Part shown: positions 54,812-63,561 of the stretch, in pieces
How positions within the stretch are numbered: the stretch's first letter is position 1
How the letters are laid out: the number at the start of each line of letters is the position of its first letter
Source: Flavobacterium sp. 9AF
GTDB taxonomy: Bacteria > Bacteroidota > Bacteroidia > Flavobacteriales > Flavobacteriaceae
Assembly (NCBI RefSeq): GCF_902506265.1
Contig: NZ_LR733556.1
Location: 2,722,144-2,786,143, forward strand
Direction: 5' to 3'
DNA length: 64,000 bases
Program-made: the position numbers and the translations under genes
Notes under the pieces: model-generated
Seen by the model: the letters and a program-made list of their open reading frames with translations, nothing else
Told to the model about the DNA's origin: nothing
The model's database searches: none

Positions 54812-57042
54812 TTTAAAGTACCATTAGGATAAGAATCAAAATTTAAACTAATATGATTTTGAATTTTTTCATATTTTTTAGTAAATACTTCATTGCCTAA
54901 AACAGTGTTAATAGTAATATTTACATCTAAAGTTTTCAATCCGAGATATTCTATATTTATAATATTTGATGTTGGGTTTGGGTAAACATTAAAGATTTGG
55001 TTGTTACTAAAATTGTTAGTGTTTAAAGCATCACAATCTGTTCCAGAAAGTCTAGTTACTGATATTGGATTAGATAAATCAAAACATCCACTTAATTGAC
55101 TAACGTTTGTAGCACTTCCTAAACCTATATCTCCATAATATCTTAAGTACCATATGTCACAGTTTCCTGGAGGAGCAGCTTCTAAATTAAAAGGTCCGGT
55201 TGCAGGTGTTGCCAGAATGTTCCCAGTAGCCTGATCAGTTATAATCCAAGTATAATTTTCTCCATTCAATACTCCTACATCTACGAATTCAACATCAATT
55301 AAATCATCTATACCTTCTCCAACACAGATAGTTGTTGAGGTATCTGTTGTTCCACTAATTTGTACCATACCCGCTTCAGCTGTTACTGGATTTATTGTAG
55401 TTGTATTACTACTCAGAACGCAAGATCCGTTTGTAATGTTAACATTGAATGTTGTTGTTGCTGTTATAGGACCTGTTGTATATGTGGCAGATGGACCATT
55501 TTGTACACTACTTCCATTTATAAAAAACTCGTAATTTGAATATCCTGAAATAGGTGTAATATTTAGAGTTGAATTTGAACATATTGTACCATTAGTAGAT
55601 GAGTTTGCTACATCAAAGCCTCCGAAAGTAAAAGTAGCTTCAATCATTAGATAACCAAGTCCAGAACCTACAGGATTTGGAACTCCACCATTTAAACCGA
55701 ATGTAGCAGCAGCGTTAGGATCTACATAAGAATTATTTTGGTTTGCAAAAGGGAAATATCCTGTGGTTGTATTTGCAACTTGTCTAAAACCAACATAGAT
55801 GGTTTGTCCAGCTACATTTATACCTCCATTAATGAAGTCAAAATCTTGTTTAGTACCTAACATTGCTGGAGTTATTGTAATTACCTCTGTAGAATCAATT
55901 TTAACACCATTAGTATCTAATAATAAGCCTTTTATTGTGTTCCCAGAGTTAGATGTTGCTACTGGAAAATAATTGGAAACTGTTTTTACATGAGTTTCAA
56001 TTGTATTAGGAATTACATGTTTTACACCTATCACTCCACCAATTGTATTAAACCCAACTCCATTTGATTGAGTGGTGCCTTGTGCATATCCGATTTTATT
56101 GCATTGAATATCTTGATTGAATGTGAGACTGTTGTTTGCAGGATTTTCATCTGAAGGGATTGAAACAGTAATGGTTTGTGCACCAAGATTTATGGTAGGT
56201 ACATTAGGAAACAATAATGTAATGGTTTCACCAGCGTTAATAGTAGGAATACTTTGAGTGGTAGTGTAAGGATTTGCACCTGTAATTGTTAACGTTACTG
56301 GAATATTTGTTAATGTTCCAGAAGAAGTATTTTTAATAAGAGTTGTTACAATTTGATTTTGACTTATTGTATTGTTGAAAACACCTTTTTCTCCTGCAAT
56401 ACCAGTAACAGCTAATTCATTTGTAAAAGGATTATCGTATGAAAAACGAATTGAAGGTCTAAACGAAGAAGATTGAGTTAATGTTGCTGGTGGTGTAGTT
56501 GTTGCGCTTACATCACCTTTCCACGCACTAGAAAGAGAATTGTTTGCACTATATATACCTCCTGTTGTTGTAAAACTGGATCCTAAATAATCATAGGCTA
56601 CATAAATAGATCCTCCAGTATAGATAAAAGGAGTGGTTAATGTAACGTCAACCGAGCCAGCTACAGAAGGAATTGTGTAAGATCCATTGTAAACACTAGT
56701 CATAGTAGAAATAACTGTTGACCAAGTTGTTGATTTAAGATTTGTAACATCAGCTGTGTTTTGTAGATACATCTGTATGTTTCCTCCTGATGGGCCTGGT
56801 GTTGCAGCAGCAGACAAAATAAAGCCTAATTTTGAAATTGTTGTTCCATTAGGAATATCAGCTAGTTCGGCTGCTGTTACTATGATAACACCACGTACGG
56901 TTGTATGAGCCGTTGTTCCATTTGGAGCACGAAGCCCAGTTGTGGAATTTGCAGATGGAGCAGTTGTGGTTAATTCTGCTTGAGAATAACCCATGATTAA
57001 CCCTAGAATAAGAGTTAATAGCGTAAGTAATTTTTTTGTCAT
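54790..57042 (-). CDS. secreted T9SS type A protein with truncated sorting domain
   Basis: A 750-residue secreted protein: signal peptide ending GLIMGYSQ, a beta-sandwich domain, CARDB-like repeats (VTGIAGEKGVFNN, SIPSDENPANNSLTF), a further domain with Cys pairs, then a type A CTD (FNVYPNPTSNIINIEYL, INTVLGNEVFTK). The CTD stops at SYPNG followed by TLKWKTINT instead of the usual YFVKI...KKIIVK end, so the last strands are missing. The frame runs into the start of the next gene, as if a deletion removed the end. Secretion may be impaired. Confidence 0.82.
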   Translation of the reverse strand: MTKKLLTLLTLILGLIMGYSQAELTTTAPSANSTTGLRAPNGTTAHTTVRGVIIVTAAELADIPNGTTISKLGFILSAAATPGPSGGNIQMYLQNTADVTNLKSTTWSTVISTMTSVYNGSYTIPSVAGSVDVTLTTPFIYTGGSIYVAYDYLGSSFTTTGGIYSANNSLSSAWKGDVSATTTPPATLTQSSSFRPSIRFSYDNPFTNELAVTGIAGEKGVFNNTISQNQIVTTLIKNTSSGTLTNIPVTLTITGANPYTTTQSIPTINAGETITLLFPNVPTINLGAQTITVSIPSDENPANNSLTFNQDIQCNKIGYAQGTTQSNGVGFNTIGGVIGVKHVIPNTIETHVKTVSNYFPVATSNSGNTIKGLLLDTNGVKIDSTEVITITPAMLGTKQDFDFINGGINVAGQTIYVGFRQVANTTTGYFPFANQNNSYVDPNAAATFGLNGGVPNPVGSGLGYLMIEATFTFGGFDVANSSTNGTICSNSTLNITPISGYSNYEFFINGSSVQNGPSATYTTGPITATTTFNVNITNGSCVLSSNTTTINPVTAEAGMVQISGTTDTSTTICVGEGIDDLIDVEFVDVGVLNGENYTWIITDQATGNILATPATGPFNLEAAPPGNCDIWYLRYYGDIGLGSATNVSQLSGCFDLSNPISVTRLSGTDCDALNTNNFSNNQIFNVYPNPTSNIINIEYLGLKTLDVNITINTVLGNEVFTKKYEKIQNHISLNFDSYPNGTLKWKTINT

Positions 57043-57063
57043 AATTTATTCGGTTATATAACT

Positions 57064-57071
57064 CAAAGTTA
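57064..57071 (-). promoter_or_regulatory. -7 element TAacTTTG of the T9SS gene
   Basis: On the minus strand TAACTTTG (57071-57064), exact TAnnTTTG, 22 bp before the ATG at 57042. Unlike the xrtN site it has no second CAAAGT half-site. Confidence 0.5.
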
Positions 57072-57553
57072 AATAAAATTTAACTCGAAATTACAGACTT
57101 GTAAAAATTAGTTTTTTTGTTTTTATTTTGAATTTTTGCTGTAAATCAGTTGATTATAAGTGTGAATGCTTTTTTAAAAGGGTAGCTCTATATTTGAAAA
57201 CTGTTAATGTTTTTTCGAAAGTTACCGATGCGTTTTTGCATTTGTACGATATGTATTTACTTTTTACGATTCGTTTTTGAAGAATTGCGGTAGTTTTTTT
57301 TAAGAATCTTTTCTTTTGGTATACAAAGTAGTTAGGGTTCTTGCCCAATATCTTGGAAGTTGATATTCCTCTCGAAGTTATGTTTTTACTTTATTGGATT
57401 TTTTTTAGTGGTTTTGAATTGGTCTAAAATCGTAATCCAACCTGCGATTTTTTTCCTATTTTTCGATTACTTGTTCTTCTCTTACGTCCCAATATTCTTT
57501 TTTCCTGGCATTCTTCTTTTATGTTTATAGTATAAGACACTTTTTATTTAGTT
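57072..57553. other. gene-free stretch
   Basis: About 480 bp without a convincing gene. A 64-codon minus-strand frame at 57154-57348 (Lys-rich, no domain) and short Lys/Arg-rich frames upstream of it may be remnants of a decayed gene, but no transposase or other family is recognisable. No inverted repeats flank the region. Confidence 0.4.
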
Positions 57554-57850
57554 TTAAAAATAGATTCTAAAAAAAATATGATTAATTACGAGTAGGACTA
57601 TTATTAGTAAAGGAAATGCGATTAGAAAATCGACTAGCGCCTTTTTTTTCTGTTTTTTCTTTAGGAGAATTATACATTCTACAAAAAGGAAAATAATAAA
57701 AAAGGAAATGAATAGTATGCCTAATGATAATGAGATTATACTAGCACCTAAAGCAGCACTTGGTTCACTGAAAAGTAGTGAAAACAATAAAAAAGGAATT
57801 AAAAATATTCCTAGAAGCACTGCTACGCGCTGAACTATAAACTTTGTCAT
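57554..57850 (-). CDS. small membrane protein
   Basis: About 98 residues from ATG 57850 (MTKFIVQRVAVLLGIFLIPFLLF). The open frame extends upstream into the cupin gene, but this ATG fits the hydrophobic start. Three helices and a Lys-rich loop (LLKKKQKKKALVDFL). No family recognised. Confidence 0.55.
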   Translation of the reverse strand: MTKFIVQRVAVLLGIFLIPFLLFSLLFSEPSAALGASIISLSLGILFISFFIIFLFVECIILLKKKQKKKALVDFLIAFPLLIIVLLVINHIFFRIYF

Positions 57851-57924
57851 ATTAAAAATAAAGTGGAAAGATACTGTTTTTTGGGTATTAAAAACAAAGT
57901 AAACGGAATGAAAACCATTCCGTT

Positions 57925-58290
57925 TTATTTTTCCTTTTCTTCTGGTATTAGAATAACTTCTTCTGGTATGGATAAAAATAAGGTACAACCTGTTTTAGAA
58001 GTTACACCGTGTTTTCCTTGAGGTGGCGTAAATAGATAATCACCTGTGTTTAGTGTAGCATTTTGAATGATACAACTGCCTTCTAAAACTAGTATTTCCT
58101 CACCAGCTGGATGGATGTGAAAAGGATAAGAAGTACCTGCTTCAAATTTTAATAAAATGGCTTTCGATCGATTGGTTTTTGTGTCAAAATATAATGATTT
58201 GACCCAAATACCTTCATAATGAAATTCGTTTTCGATTAGAGGTTGCCATTCTTTTTGGTTGCTTCTACAAATGAATTTTTCGATGTTCAT
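57925..58290 (-). CDS. cupin domain protein (ChrR-like)
   Basis: A 121-residue single-cupin protein: WVKSLYFDTKTNRSKAILLKFEAGTSYPFHIHPAGEEILVLEGSC (metal ligands His in FHIHPAGEE), TGDYLFTPPQGKHGVTSKTGC (second His). Resembles the anti-sigma ChrR cupin domain and quercetinase-like proteins. A small metal-binding protein whose role may be sensing of oxidants or small molecules. ATG at 58290. Upstream lies the AraC-type regulator. Confidence 0.85.
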   Translation of the reverse strand: MNIEKFICRSNQKEWQPLIENEFHYEGIWVKSLYFDTKTNRSKAILLKFEAGTSYPFHIHPAGEEILVLEGSCIIQNATLNTGDYLFTPPQGKHGVTSKTGCTLFLSIPEEVILIPEEKEK

Positions 58291-58385
58291 GGAATTACGA
58301 TTTAAATTGTTTTTCTTTAATGATGCAAAGTTGCGTGATTCGTAATCCTGAGAAAATGGAAAATGTTGTGTTTTTGATGTAAGAT

Positions 58386-59189
58386 TTACATACTTTTTTC
58401 TTTTAGATAATCGGTAGGGGAAATTTGTGTATGATTTTTAAAGAATTTTGAAAAATAATAGGGGTCTTTGAAACCTAATTCATAAGCAATCTCTTTTATA
58501 CTTTTATTTTCATAGTGCAATTTGCGTTTTGCTTCTGAAATTACCAATCCAAAAAGTACATTTTGTGCGGTTTTGCCAGCATGTAATTTTGCCAATTCGT
58601 TAAGTTTTAACTCGGTCGTTTGTAATTGTTTCGCTATTTCTTTTAGCGTGTAATTCTTTTTAAAATGATTTCTGACGAATTCTAAAAAGCGTAAGAAAAG
58701 CGCTTCTGGTTTCCAAATTTCACCACCGTTTTCAATTTTGGCTCTATTGACTGTAAAAAGTAGCAATTCGATTCTAGCATGAATAGCTTCAAGATATTGA
58801 TAGGGTTTGCATCGCAGTTCATTTTCAATTTTAAGGAATTGCTCTTCAATTTCTGTCTTATTGGTACACGAAATAATTTCGTTATAATCAAAGTGACAAA
58901 ACAGACTGTTTTGAAAGATGAGTTCGATATCTTTTTCTGTCTTACAAATATAATCGAGTGTAAACTGTAAGAGATAGCCTTTACTATTTTTAGTATTTTT
59001 AAAAGCGTGATACTGTCCTGAAGTTATAGTTACGACTTGGTTTTGTGATAAGGTAAGCATTTTGTGGTCTACTTCGAGAGTAAGATTTCCTTCTTGACAC
59101 CAAATTAGCGCATACTTTTTGACCCGTTTTGGGTTGAAATCTGTAATAGATTCTGTTTTATGAAGTGAAACGAGGGCTGTATCTAACAT
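58386..59189 (-). CDS. AraC-family transcriptional regulator
   Basis: A 267-residue protein: N-terminal cupin-like ligand domain (LTLEVDHKMLTLSQNQVVTITSGQYHAF) and a C-terminal double HTH (NYTLKEIAKQLQTTELKLNELAK, then SIKEIAYELGFKDPYYFSKFFKNHTQISPTDYL). Likely controls a neighbouring gene such as the cupin gene, which is downstream by 95 bp. An exact -7 element lies upstream. Confidence 0.92.
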   Translation of the reverse strand: MLDTALVSLHKTESITDFNPKRVKKYALIWCQEGNLTLEVDHKMLTLSQNQVVTITSGQYHAFKNTKNSKGYLLQFTLDYICKTEKDIELIFQNSLFCHFDYNEIISCTNKTEIEEQFLKIENELRCKPYQYLEAIHARIELLLFTVNRAKIENGGEIWKPEALFLRFLEFVRNHFKKNYTLKEIAKQLQTTELKLNELAKLHAGKTAQNVLFGLVISEAKRKLHYENKSIKEIAYELGFKDPYYFSKFFKNHTQISPTDYLKEKSM

Positions 59190-59209
59190 GGAATAACAAT
59201 CTTACAGAA

Positions 59210-59217
59210 CAAATATA
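59210..59217 (-). promoter_or_regulatory. -7 element TAtaTTTG of the AraC-type gene
   Basis: Minus-strand TATATTTG (59217-59210), 20 bp upstream of the ATG at 59189. Confidence 0.5.
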
Positions 59218-59284
59218 CTTATTATTGGATTTAATAGTTCTTTAGTAATTTTAATAAAATTATGCTAATTAGAATTATAATTCT

Positions 59285-59563
59285 CTAAATAATTGTAGAA
59301 AATGGGATTAATTCTTGCCATGCTATCGTTTTTTTTACTAAATAATCACCCAGATTTACTTTGTCAAAGAAGAATTTATTTTCTTTATCAATTATAAATA
59401 GGGTGTCATTAAGTATTATAGTTCTTTTTAATGTTCTTCTAGGAGTTAAAGAGTCTAATATAATATTGGTAACATATCCATCAAAAGCCATTTCCAATCG
59501 TTGCTTTTTTTCTGCTTTCTGATTATCTTCTTTTGTAAATTGGATATATGTATAGATTATCAA
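59285..59563 (-). CDS. small protein, start uncertain
   Basis: Ninety-two residues if the TTG at 59563 is the start (MIIYTYIQFTKED). The same frame continues upstream as RVSIIVITFAL, a hydrophobic segment that makes a better signal anchor, back to a stop, without an ATG, GTG or TTG. The original start may therefore be mutated. The rest is beta-rich (ILNDTLFIIDKENKFFF, LGDYLVKKT). No family recognised. Confidence 0.5.
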   Translation of the reverse strand: MIIYTYIQFTKEDNQKAEKKQRLEMAFDGYVTNIILDSLTPRRTLKRTIILNDTLFIIDKENKFFFDKVNLGDYLVKKTIAWQELIPFSTII

Positions 59564-59625
59564 GGCAAAAGTTATTACTATTATACTAACTCTATCCTGA
59601 TCTTTTCAGTGATTGTTTGTTTTAT

Positions 59626-59952
59626 TTAAAGACTCTTAAACAATTTTTGATAGAATTCACCTACTAAAGGAACCAATTTTTTTTCACCATTTAGTGCTCC
59701 TAAAAAGCCATAAATCCATAAGATAAAAATAAATAACCAAAAAGCAGAAGTGACCATCCAACTGTTGAAATAACCAATAGGATAACCCAATAAAAAGAAC
59801 GTTAAAAAAATGCCTAAAGCTTGACGAATATGAAAACTAGCAAATTCGCTTTTATTATCTTCTTGGTTCATAAAAATAGCAATTACACTTCCTATAATGG
59901 TGATATAGCTTACTATAGCTGCATTTTTTCCTTTTTCGATATCGATATTCAT
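59626..59952 (-). CDS. DUF4870/Tic20-like small membrane protein
   Basis: A 108-residue protein: ATG 59952, cytoplasmic start (IDIEKGKNAAIVSYITIIGSV), three helices, FASFHIRQALGIFLTFF in the middle (the DUF4870 hallmark HIRQA), and VPLVGEFYQKLF at the end. Common in Bacteroidota as an import-component-like protein with no proven role. The heptanucleotide array lies just upstream. Confidence 0.85.
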   Translation of the reverse strand: MNIDIEKGKNAAIVSYITIIGSVIAIFMNQEDNKSEFASFHIRQALGIFLTFFLLGYPIGYFNSWMVTSAFWLFIFILWIYGFLGALNGEKKLVPLVGEFYQKLFKSL

Positions 59953-59971
59953 TTTGTTTAAAGTTTAAAGT

Positions 59972-60041
59972 TGTTGTCTGTTAACTGTTATCAGTTGTCT
60001 GTTGACTGTTGATTGTTAATTGTTGTCTGTTATTTGTTGAA
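59972..60041 (-). repeat. heptanucleotide tandem array (10 x TGTTNNN)
   Basis: Ten consecutive 7-bp units on the plus strand, beginning TGTTGTC, TGTTAAC, TGTTATC, AGTTGTC, TGTTGAC and ending TGTTGAA; bases 1-4 are nearly constant while 5-7 vary. Two GTTTAAA units (59956-59969) precede it in another phase. It lies between the pyrC 3' end and the start of the DUF4870 gene. Confidence 0.85.
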
Positions 60042-60088
60042 GGTTGTTTTTCTCTTCCTTTTTCCTTTTCCTTCTTTCTTCTTAATTT

Positions 60089-61342
60089 CTAGATTACCAA
60101 TTTACCGTTGTTATAAATTCCGTAGGCTTTTCCTTTTGTCTTTTGTCCTAAGAAAGCTGAATTTTTGGATTTAGATAAAATGTTTTCTTTGGTAAACGTG
60201 CTTTCGCCTGTTGGTGTAAAGAAGCTTAGTTCGGCTGTTGTGTTTATTTCAATAGAATGATTTGGTAAATCAAAGATATTTTTTCCTGCGATTAATTTTT
60301 CGAGAACCACTTTTAAAGGTAAAACTGTAAGTAAGGCTCCAAAAGCACTTTCTAACCCAATGGTTCCGTCTTTTGCCATATCAAATTCCAATTTTTTATG
60401 TTCAATATCTAACGGATTATGATCGGAAGTAATGCAATCAATCGTATTGTCTAAAACTGCTGCTATCAAAGCTTTTCGAGTGGCTTCATCGCGTAAAGGT
60501 GGTGCTACTTTGTATCGAGAATCGAAACCTGTTAACACTTCTTCGTTTAACACTAAATGATGCACCGCAACACTACACGTTACTTCTAAACCTTTGGCTT
60601 TTGCATCTTTAATTAAGGCAATCGATTTTTGCGTTGAGATGGTAGGGATGTGTACTTTTCCACCTGTATATTCTAATAAAAATAAGTTACGCGCAATGTG
60701 TAATTCTTCTGCTAATGTGGGAATACCTTTTAAGCCTAATCGATTAGAGGCAATACCTTCATTTACAATTCCTTTTCCTTTTAAGGAGTTGTCTTGGCAA
60801 TAACTAATTATCAATCCTTCGAAATCTTGTACATATTGAAGTGCAATTTTTTGAATATTGGCATCTTGAATGGCTTTGTTGTAATCTCCAAAGGCAATAG
60901 CACCCGCATTTTTCATGTCGAAAAGCTCGGCTAAGTCTTGTCCTTCACTATTTTTGGTTAAGGCGCCAATAGGGAACAAATTAGTAGCTTGATCTTTGGC
61001 TCTTTCTAAAACAAATTTTACTTGCGCTTGATTATCGATAACCGGAGTAGAATTGGGTTGCAAAGCAATTGCTGTAAAACCACTTTTTGCAGCTACTTCT
61101 AAACCGTGTGCAATGGTTTCGCGATCTTCATAACCGGGTTCGCCTAAAGATACAGAGGAATCAAACCAACCAGAAGAAACATGCAAATTTTCTTTTTCGA
61201 CTACTGTTGCGTTTTCAGGAATTGCAATGTTTTTTGCAATTTCAGTAATGATACCGTTTTCAATTTTAATATCTACGGTTTGGTTGTGGAACGAACTGTT
61301 TTGATCTTGTATAGTTGCTTGTTTAATTAAAACGGTTGTCAT
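60089..61342 (-). CDS. pyrC: dihydroorotase-like protein, probably non-catalytic
   Basis: A 417-residue amidohydrolase of the type I dihydroorotase family: N-terminal ATIQDQNSSFHNQTVDIKIENG, then the strand where the metal-binding DxHVHLREPG should be reads FDSSVSLGEPG (His positions 63 and 65 are Ser, Arg is Gly67). Other family blocks are kept: PNSTPVID, VTCSVAVHHLVL, CITSDHNPLD. Loss of the HxHxR suggests a non-catalytic, PyrC'-like partner of aspartate carbamoyltransferase. It overlaps the BatA-like gene by 4 bp. Flavobacterial homologues I recall also lack HxH. Confidence 0.85.
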   Translation of the reverse strand: MTTVLIKQATIQDQNSSFHNQTVDIKIENGIITEIAKNIAIPENATVVEKENLHVSSGWFDSSVSLGEPGYEDRETIAHGLEVAAKSGFTAIALQPNSTPVIDNQAQVKFVLERAKDQATNLFPIGALTKNSEGQDLAELFDMKNAGAIAFGDYNKAIQDANIQKIALQYVQDFEGLIISYCQDNSLKGKGIVNEGIASNRLGLKGIPTLAEELHIARNLFLLEYTGGKVHIPTISTQKSIALIKDAKAKGLEVTCSVAVHHLVLNEEVLTGFDSRYKVAPPLRDEATRKALIAAVLDNTIDCITSDHNPLDIEHKKLEFDMAKDGTIGLESAFGALLTVLPLKVVLEKLIAGKNIFDLPNHSIEINTTAELSFFTPTGESTFTKENILSKSKNSAFLGQKTKGKAYGIYNNGKLVI

Positions 61343-63267
61343 TTTACAAATTTTTGTATTAGTAGTTCAATCAATAAAAATAGGAGAGTTCCTAGAATAA
61401 ACCATTTCCATAATGCAGTATCGGTTCGTTTCGATTCTAAATCATTAAGAACTGTAGCTACATCATTTACGTGAGTGGCTTTATCAAATAATGTGTTGTT
61501 TTTGTTGTTCAAATCGCTTTCTGTTCGAGGATAATTAAAGCTAATTTCCTGAATGTTATTATCTGCTTGCTTAACAGTATAATTGCCAGCTTTTTCTGGA
61601 TAGTCTCCAAAAGTAAGTTTCACTTTGGTATTCACAATTTGCTGTTGGGGAATAAAACTGTGCTCTGAATTAATAATATTAACTACTTCATCTTTGGATA
61701 AAGTAGCATCTATAATTAATGATTCGTTTTCGCCAATAGTAAATGTATTTGTTTTCAAATTATTCCTTGCTTGAGCCATATTATAAATGGTAGGTACAAT
61801 TAAAGGAGAATTTTGAAAATTTGAATTCTGTTTGTTTATTGGAGCTGTAAAAATATATAAATTACCTATTTTATTCGTTACCGAAAAAGCAAAGTTACTA
61901 TCGTCTTCAAATTGTAAAATGGGTAATCCTTTCCCATTAGAAGCAAAAAAATGTTTCACTTTTGGATATTGGAAATTACTAATTCTCTTTTCAAAAACAT
62001 TTTTATATAAAGGATGATTGAAACTGATTTTAGTAATTTGTTTTTCATTGCTGTCTTTCTGAGAAAATTGGTAGTTCCCAAAGTTTTTGAAGAAACTGTT
62101 TATATTCTGAATATTGGTTTCTTCTGAAGGAATGATAATAATGGAGCCACCTTTATTATAAAATGAGTGTAGAGTAGTAGCTAATGCTTGAGGAATTTCA
62201 TTAACTTCATTTAGAATAATGGTTTGTTGGTTTTCAATAGCATTGTAATTCAGTTGTGCTAATTCGGTATTGGTTACAACAAATTCTTTTTCGGTTAAAA
62301 TTTTATTCAGAAATTTATTTTTTTCTGGGGTACCAATACAAATTACATTTTGTTTTTTGGGTTGGGAAATACTAAAATAAAATGAGTTATCATATTCCAA
62401 ACTATTGTCTTGTAAGGTTACTTTGCCATGAAAAGCAGCTTTTGGAATATTGATTTTTGTTTCTTTTTCCGAAGTATCGAAAGTTATTTGAGATTTAGCT
62501 AATAGTGCTTCCTGATGGTACACAGCTAAAGAAACGGGATCGTTGTTTTCTCCATATGATTTTACTGTAATGGTAATTTCATAGAAAGCTTCTAAAACTT
62601 GAGATAGCGTAACTTTTTCAATACTGATGTTATTTTTATTTTCAGCTAAAGGGTTATTATAATATACTTCATTTTCTTTGCTTAGTGCCTCTATCTTTTT
62701 TGATTGTAAACCAACAGCATCAGTTATAATGATGTAATCTTTTTTAGTATTGGGTTTTTTTGCCTCAATTTGTGTAAGTAAATAATCCAATTCGAAAGGC
62801 AAAGCAGCATAATCTAAATTTTGAAGTTCACTTTGAATTGTTTTACGGTCAATATCCCAAAAGGCAACATCATTTGTAAGAAGGGAAAAAGTTTGATTTT
62901 CAGGAAAAGCTTCTAAGATTTCTTGTACACTTCTTTTTAATAATTCTCCTCGATCCCCTTTGGCTTGCATAGAAAAGGAATTATCAAGTAAAATAATTAG
63001 TTCGTTGTCTTTACTCTTACTTTCTTTAGCTGTAAAAAAAGGTTGGGCAAAAGCCAAAATTAAAAATGCTAAAAGAAGTAAACGTGTTGCTAGCAGTAAC
63101 CATTTTTTTATGGTGCTACTTTTTCGAGTTTGTTGTTGAAGTTGTCGTAGAAGTTTTACATTGGTAAAATATTCTTTTTTAAAGCGACGTAATTGAAATA
63201 AATGGACTAAAATTGGTATAACCAATAGGAACAAAAAGTATAAAATCTCAGGATGTTTAAACTGCAT
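61339..63267 (-). CDS. BatA-like N-terminal / VWA domain membrane protein
   Basis: A 642-residue protein. N-terminal two-helix BatA (aerotolerance) region: HPEILYFLFLLVIPILVHLFQLRRFKKEYFTNV, second helix near 60-80. VWA domain from about 90: LIILLDNSFSMQAKGDR (MIDAS DxSxS variant DNSFS), IIITDAVG. A long C-terminal periplasmic beta region and a final helix (LWKWFILGTLLFLLIELLI). Bat proteins have been linked to oxidative-stress tolerance and work with MoxR ATPases. An ATGA overlap into pyrC downstream indicates cotranscription. Confidence 0.9.
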   Translation of the reverse strand: MQFKHPEILYFLFLLVIPILVHLFQLRRFKKEYFTNVKLLRQLQQQTRKSSTIKKWLLLATRLLLLAFLILAFAQPFFTAKESKSKDNELIILLDNSFSMQAKGDRGELLKRSVQEILEAFPENQTFSLLTNDVAFWDIDRKTIQSELQNLDYAALPFELDYLLTQIEAKKPNTKKDYIIITDAVGLQSKKIEALSKENEVYYNNPLAENKNNISIEKVTLSQVLEAFYEITITVKSYGENNDPVSLAVYHQEALLAKSQITFDTSEKETKINIPKAAFHGKVTLQDNSLEYDNSFYFSISQPKKQNVICIGTPEKNKFLNKILTEKEFVVTNTELAQLNYNAIENQQTIILNEVNEIPQALATTLHSFYNKGGSIIIIPSEETNIQNINSFFKNFGNYQFSQKDSNEKQITKISFNHPLYKNVFEKRISNFQYPKVKHFFASNGKGLPILQFEDDSNFAFSVTNKIGNLYIFTAPINKQNSNFQNSPLIVPTIYNMAQARNNLKTNTFTIGENESLIIDATLSKDEVVNIINSEHSFIPQQQIVNTKVKLTFGDYPEKAGNYTVKQADNNIQEISFNYPRTESDLNNKNNTLFDKATHVNDVATVLNDLESKRTDTALWKWFILGTLLFLLIELLIQKFVK

Positions 63268-63292
63268 GTATGTTAGGTTTATTTCAAGAACA

Positions 63293-63300
63293 CAAATTTA
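63293..63300 (-). promoter_or_regulatory. -7 element TAaaTTTG of the BatA-like gene
   Basis: Minus-strand TAAATTTG (63300-63293), exact TAnnTTTG, 25 bp upstream of the ATG at 63267. Confidence 0.5.
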
Positions 63301-63458
63301 CGGTGTTCAAAAATACAAAAAGGAAATGGTTTTTAAAGAAAAGAGTTTATTGATGTTTATTTTTTTTTAATTACTCTATTTTTAAGCGGATTTCATGCAT
63401 TAATACAGATAGGATTGTGATATTCTGCAATAAATTCTCTATGATAACACGATGTATT

Positions 63459-63485
63459 TGTCAAGCTGAACTTGTTTCAGCTTCT
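63459..63485 (+). repeat. REP-like stem-loop, copy A
   Basis: TGTCA, then AGCTGAA / loop CTTGT / TTCAGCT, then TCT. It is the same element type as 63528-63554 in opposite orientation. Confidence 0.8.
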
Positions 63486-63527
63486 AAATAAAATTTGAAT
63501 ATAATAACATTATATCCAATATGTAAA

Positions 63528-63554
63528 AGATTCCGAAACAAGTTCGGAATGACA
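63528..63554 (-). repeat. REP-like stem-loop, copy B
   Basis: Read on the minus strand: TGTCA, TTCCGAA / loop CTTGT / TTCGGAA, TCT. Same loop and flanks as copy A, with different but still paired stem bases. The flanking 290 bp between the BatA-like gene and the DUF1456 gene hold no gene. Confidence 0.8.
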
Positions 63555-63561
63555 AAAGGTG

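Noticed and set aside
57060..57080. ACTTTG before the T9SS gene as a third regulator operator
   Set aside because: Only one half-site is present; it is fully explained as a TAnnTTTG promoter element.
57154..57348. 64-codon minus-strand ORF
   Set aside because: Lys-rich with no domain, no plausible start context and no neighbour coupling; treated as chance or remnant.
57072..57553. Decayed insertion sequence
   Set aside because: No terminal inverted repeats, target duplication or transposase motif found by eye.
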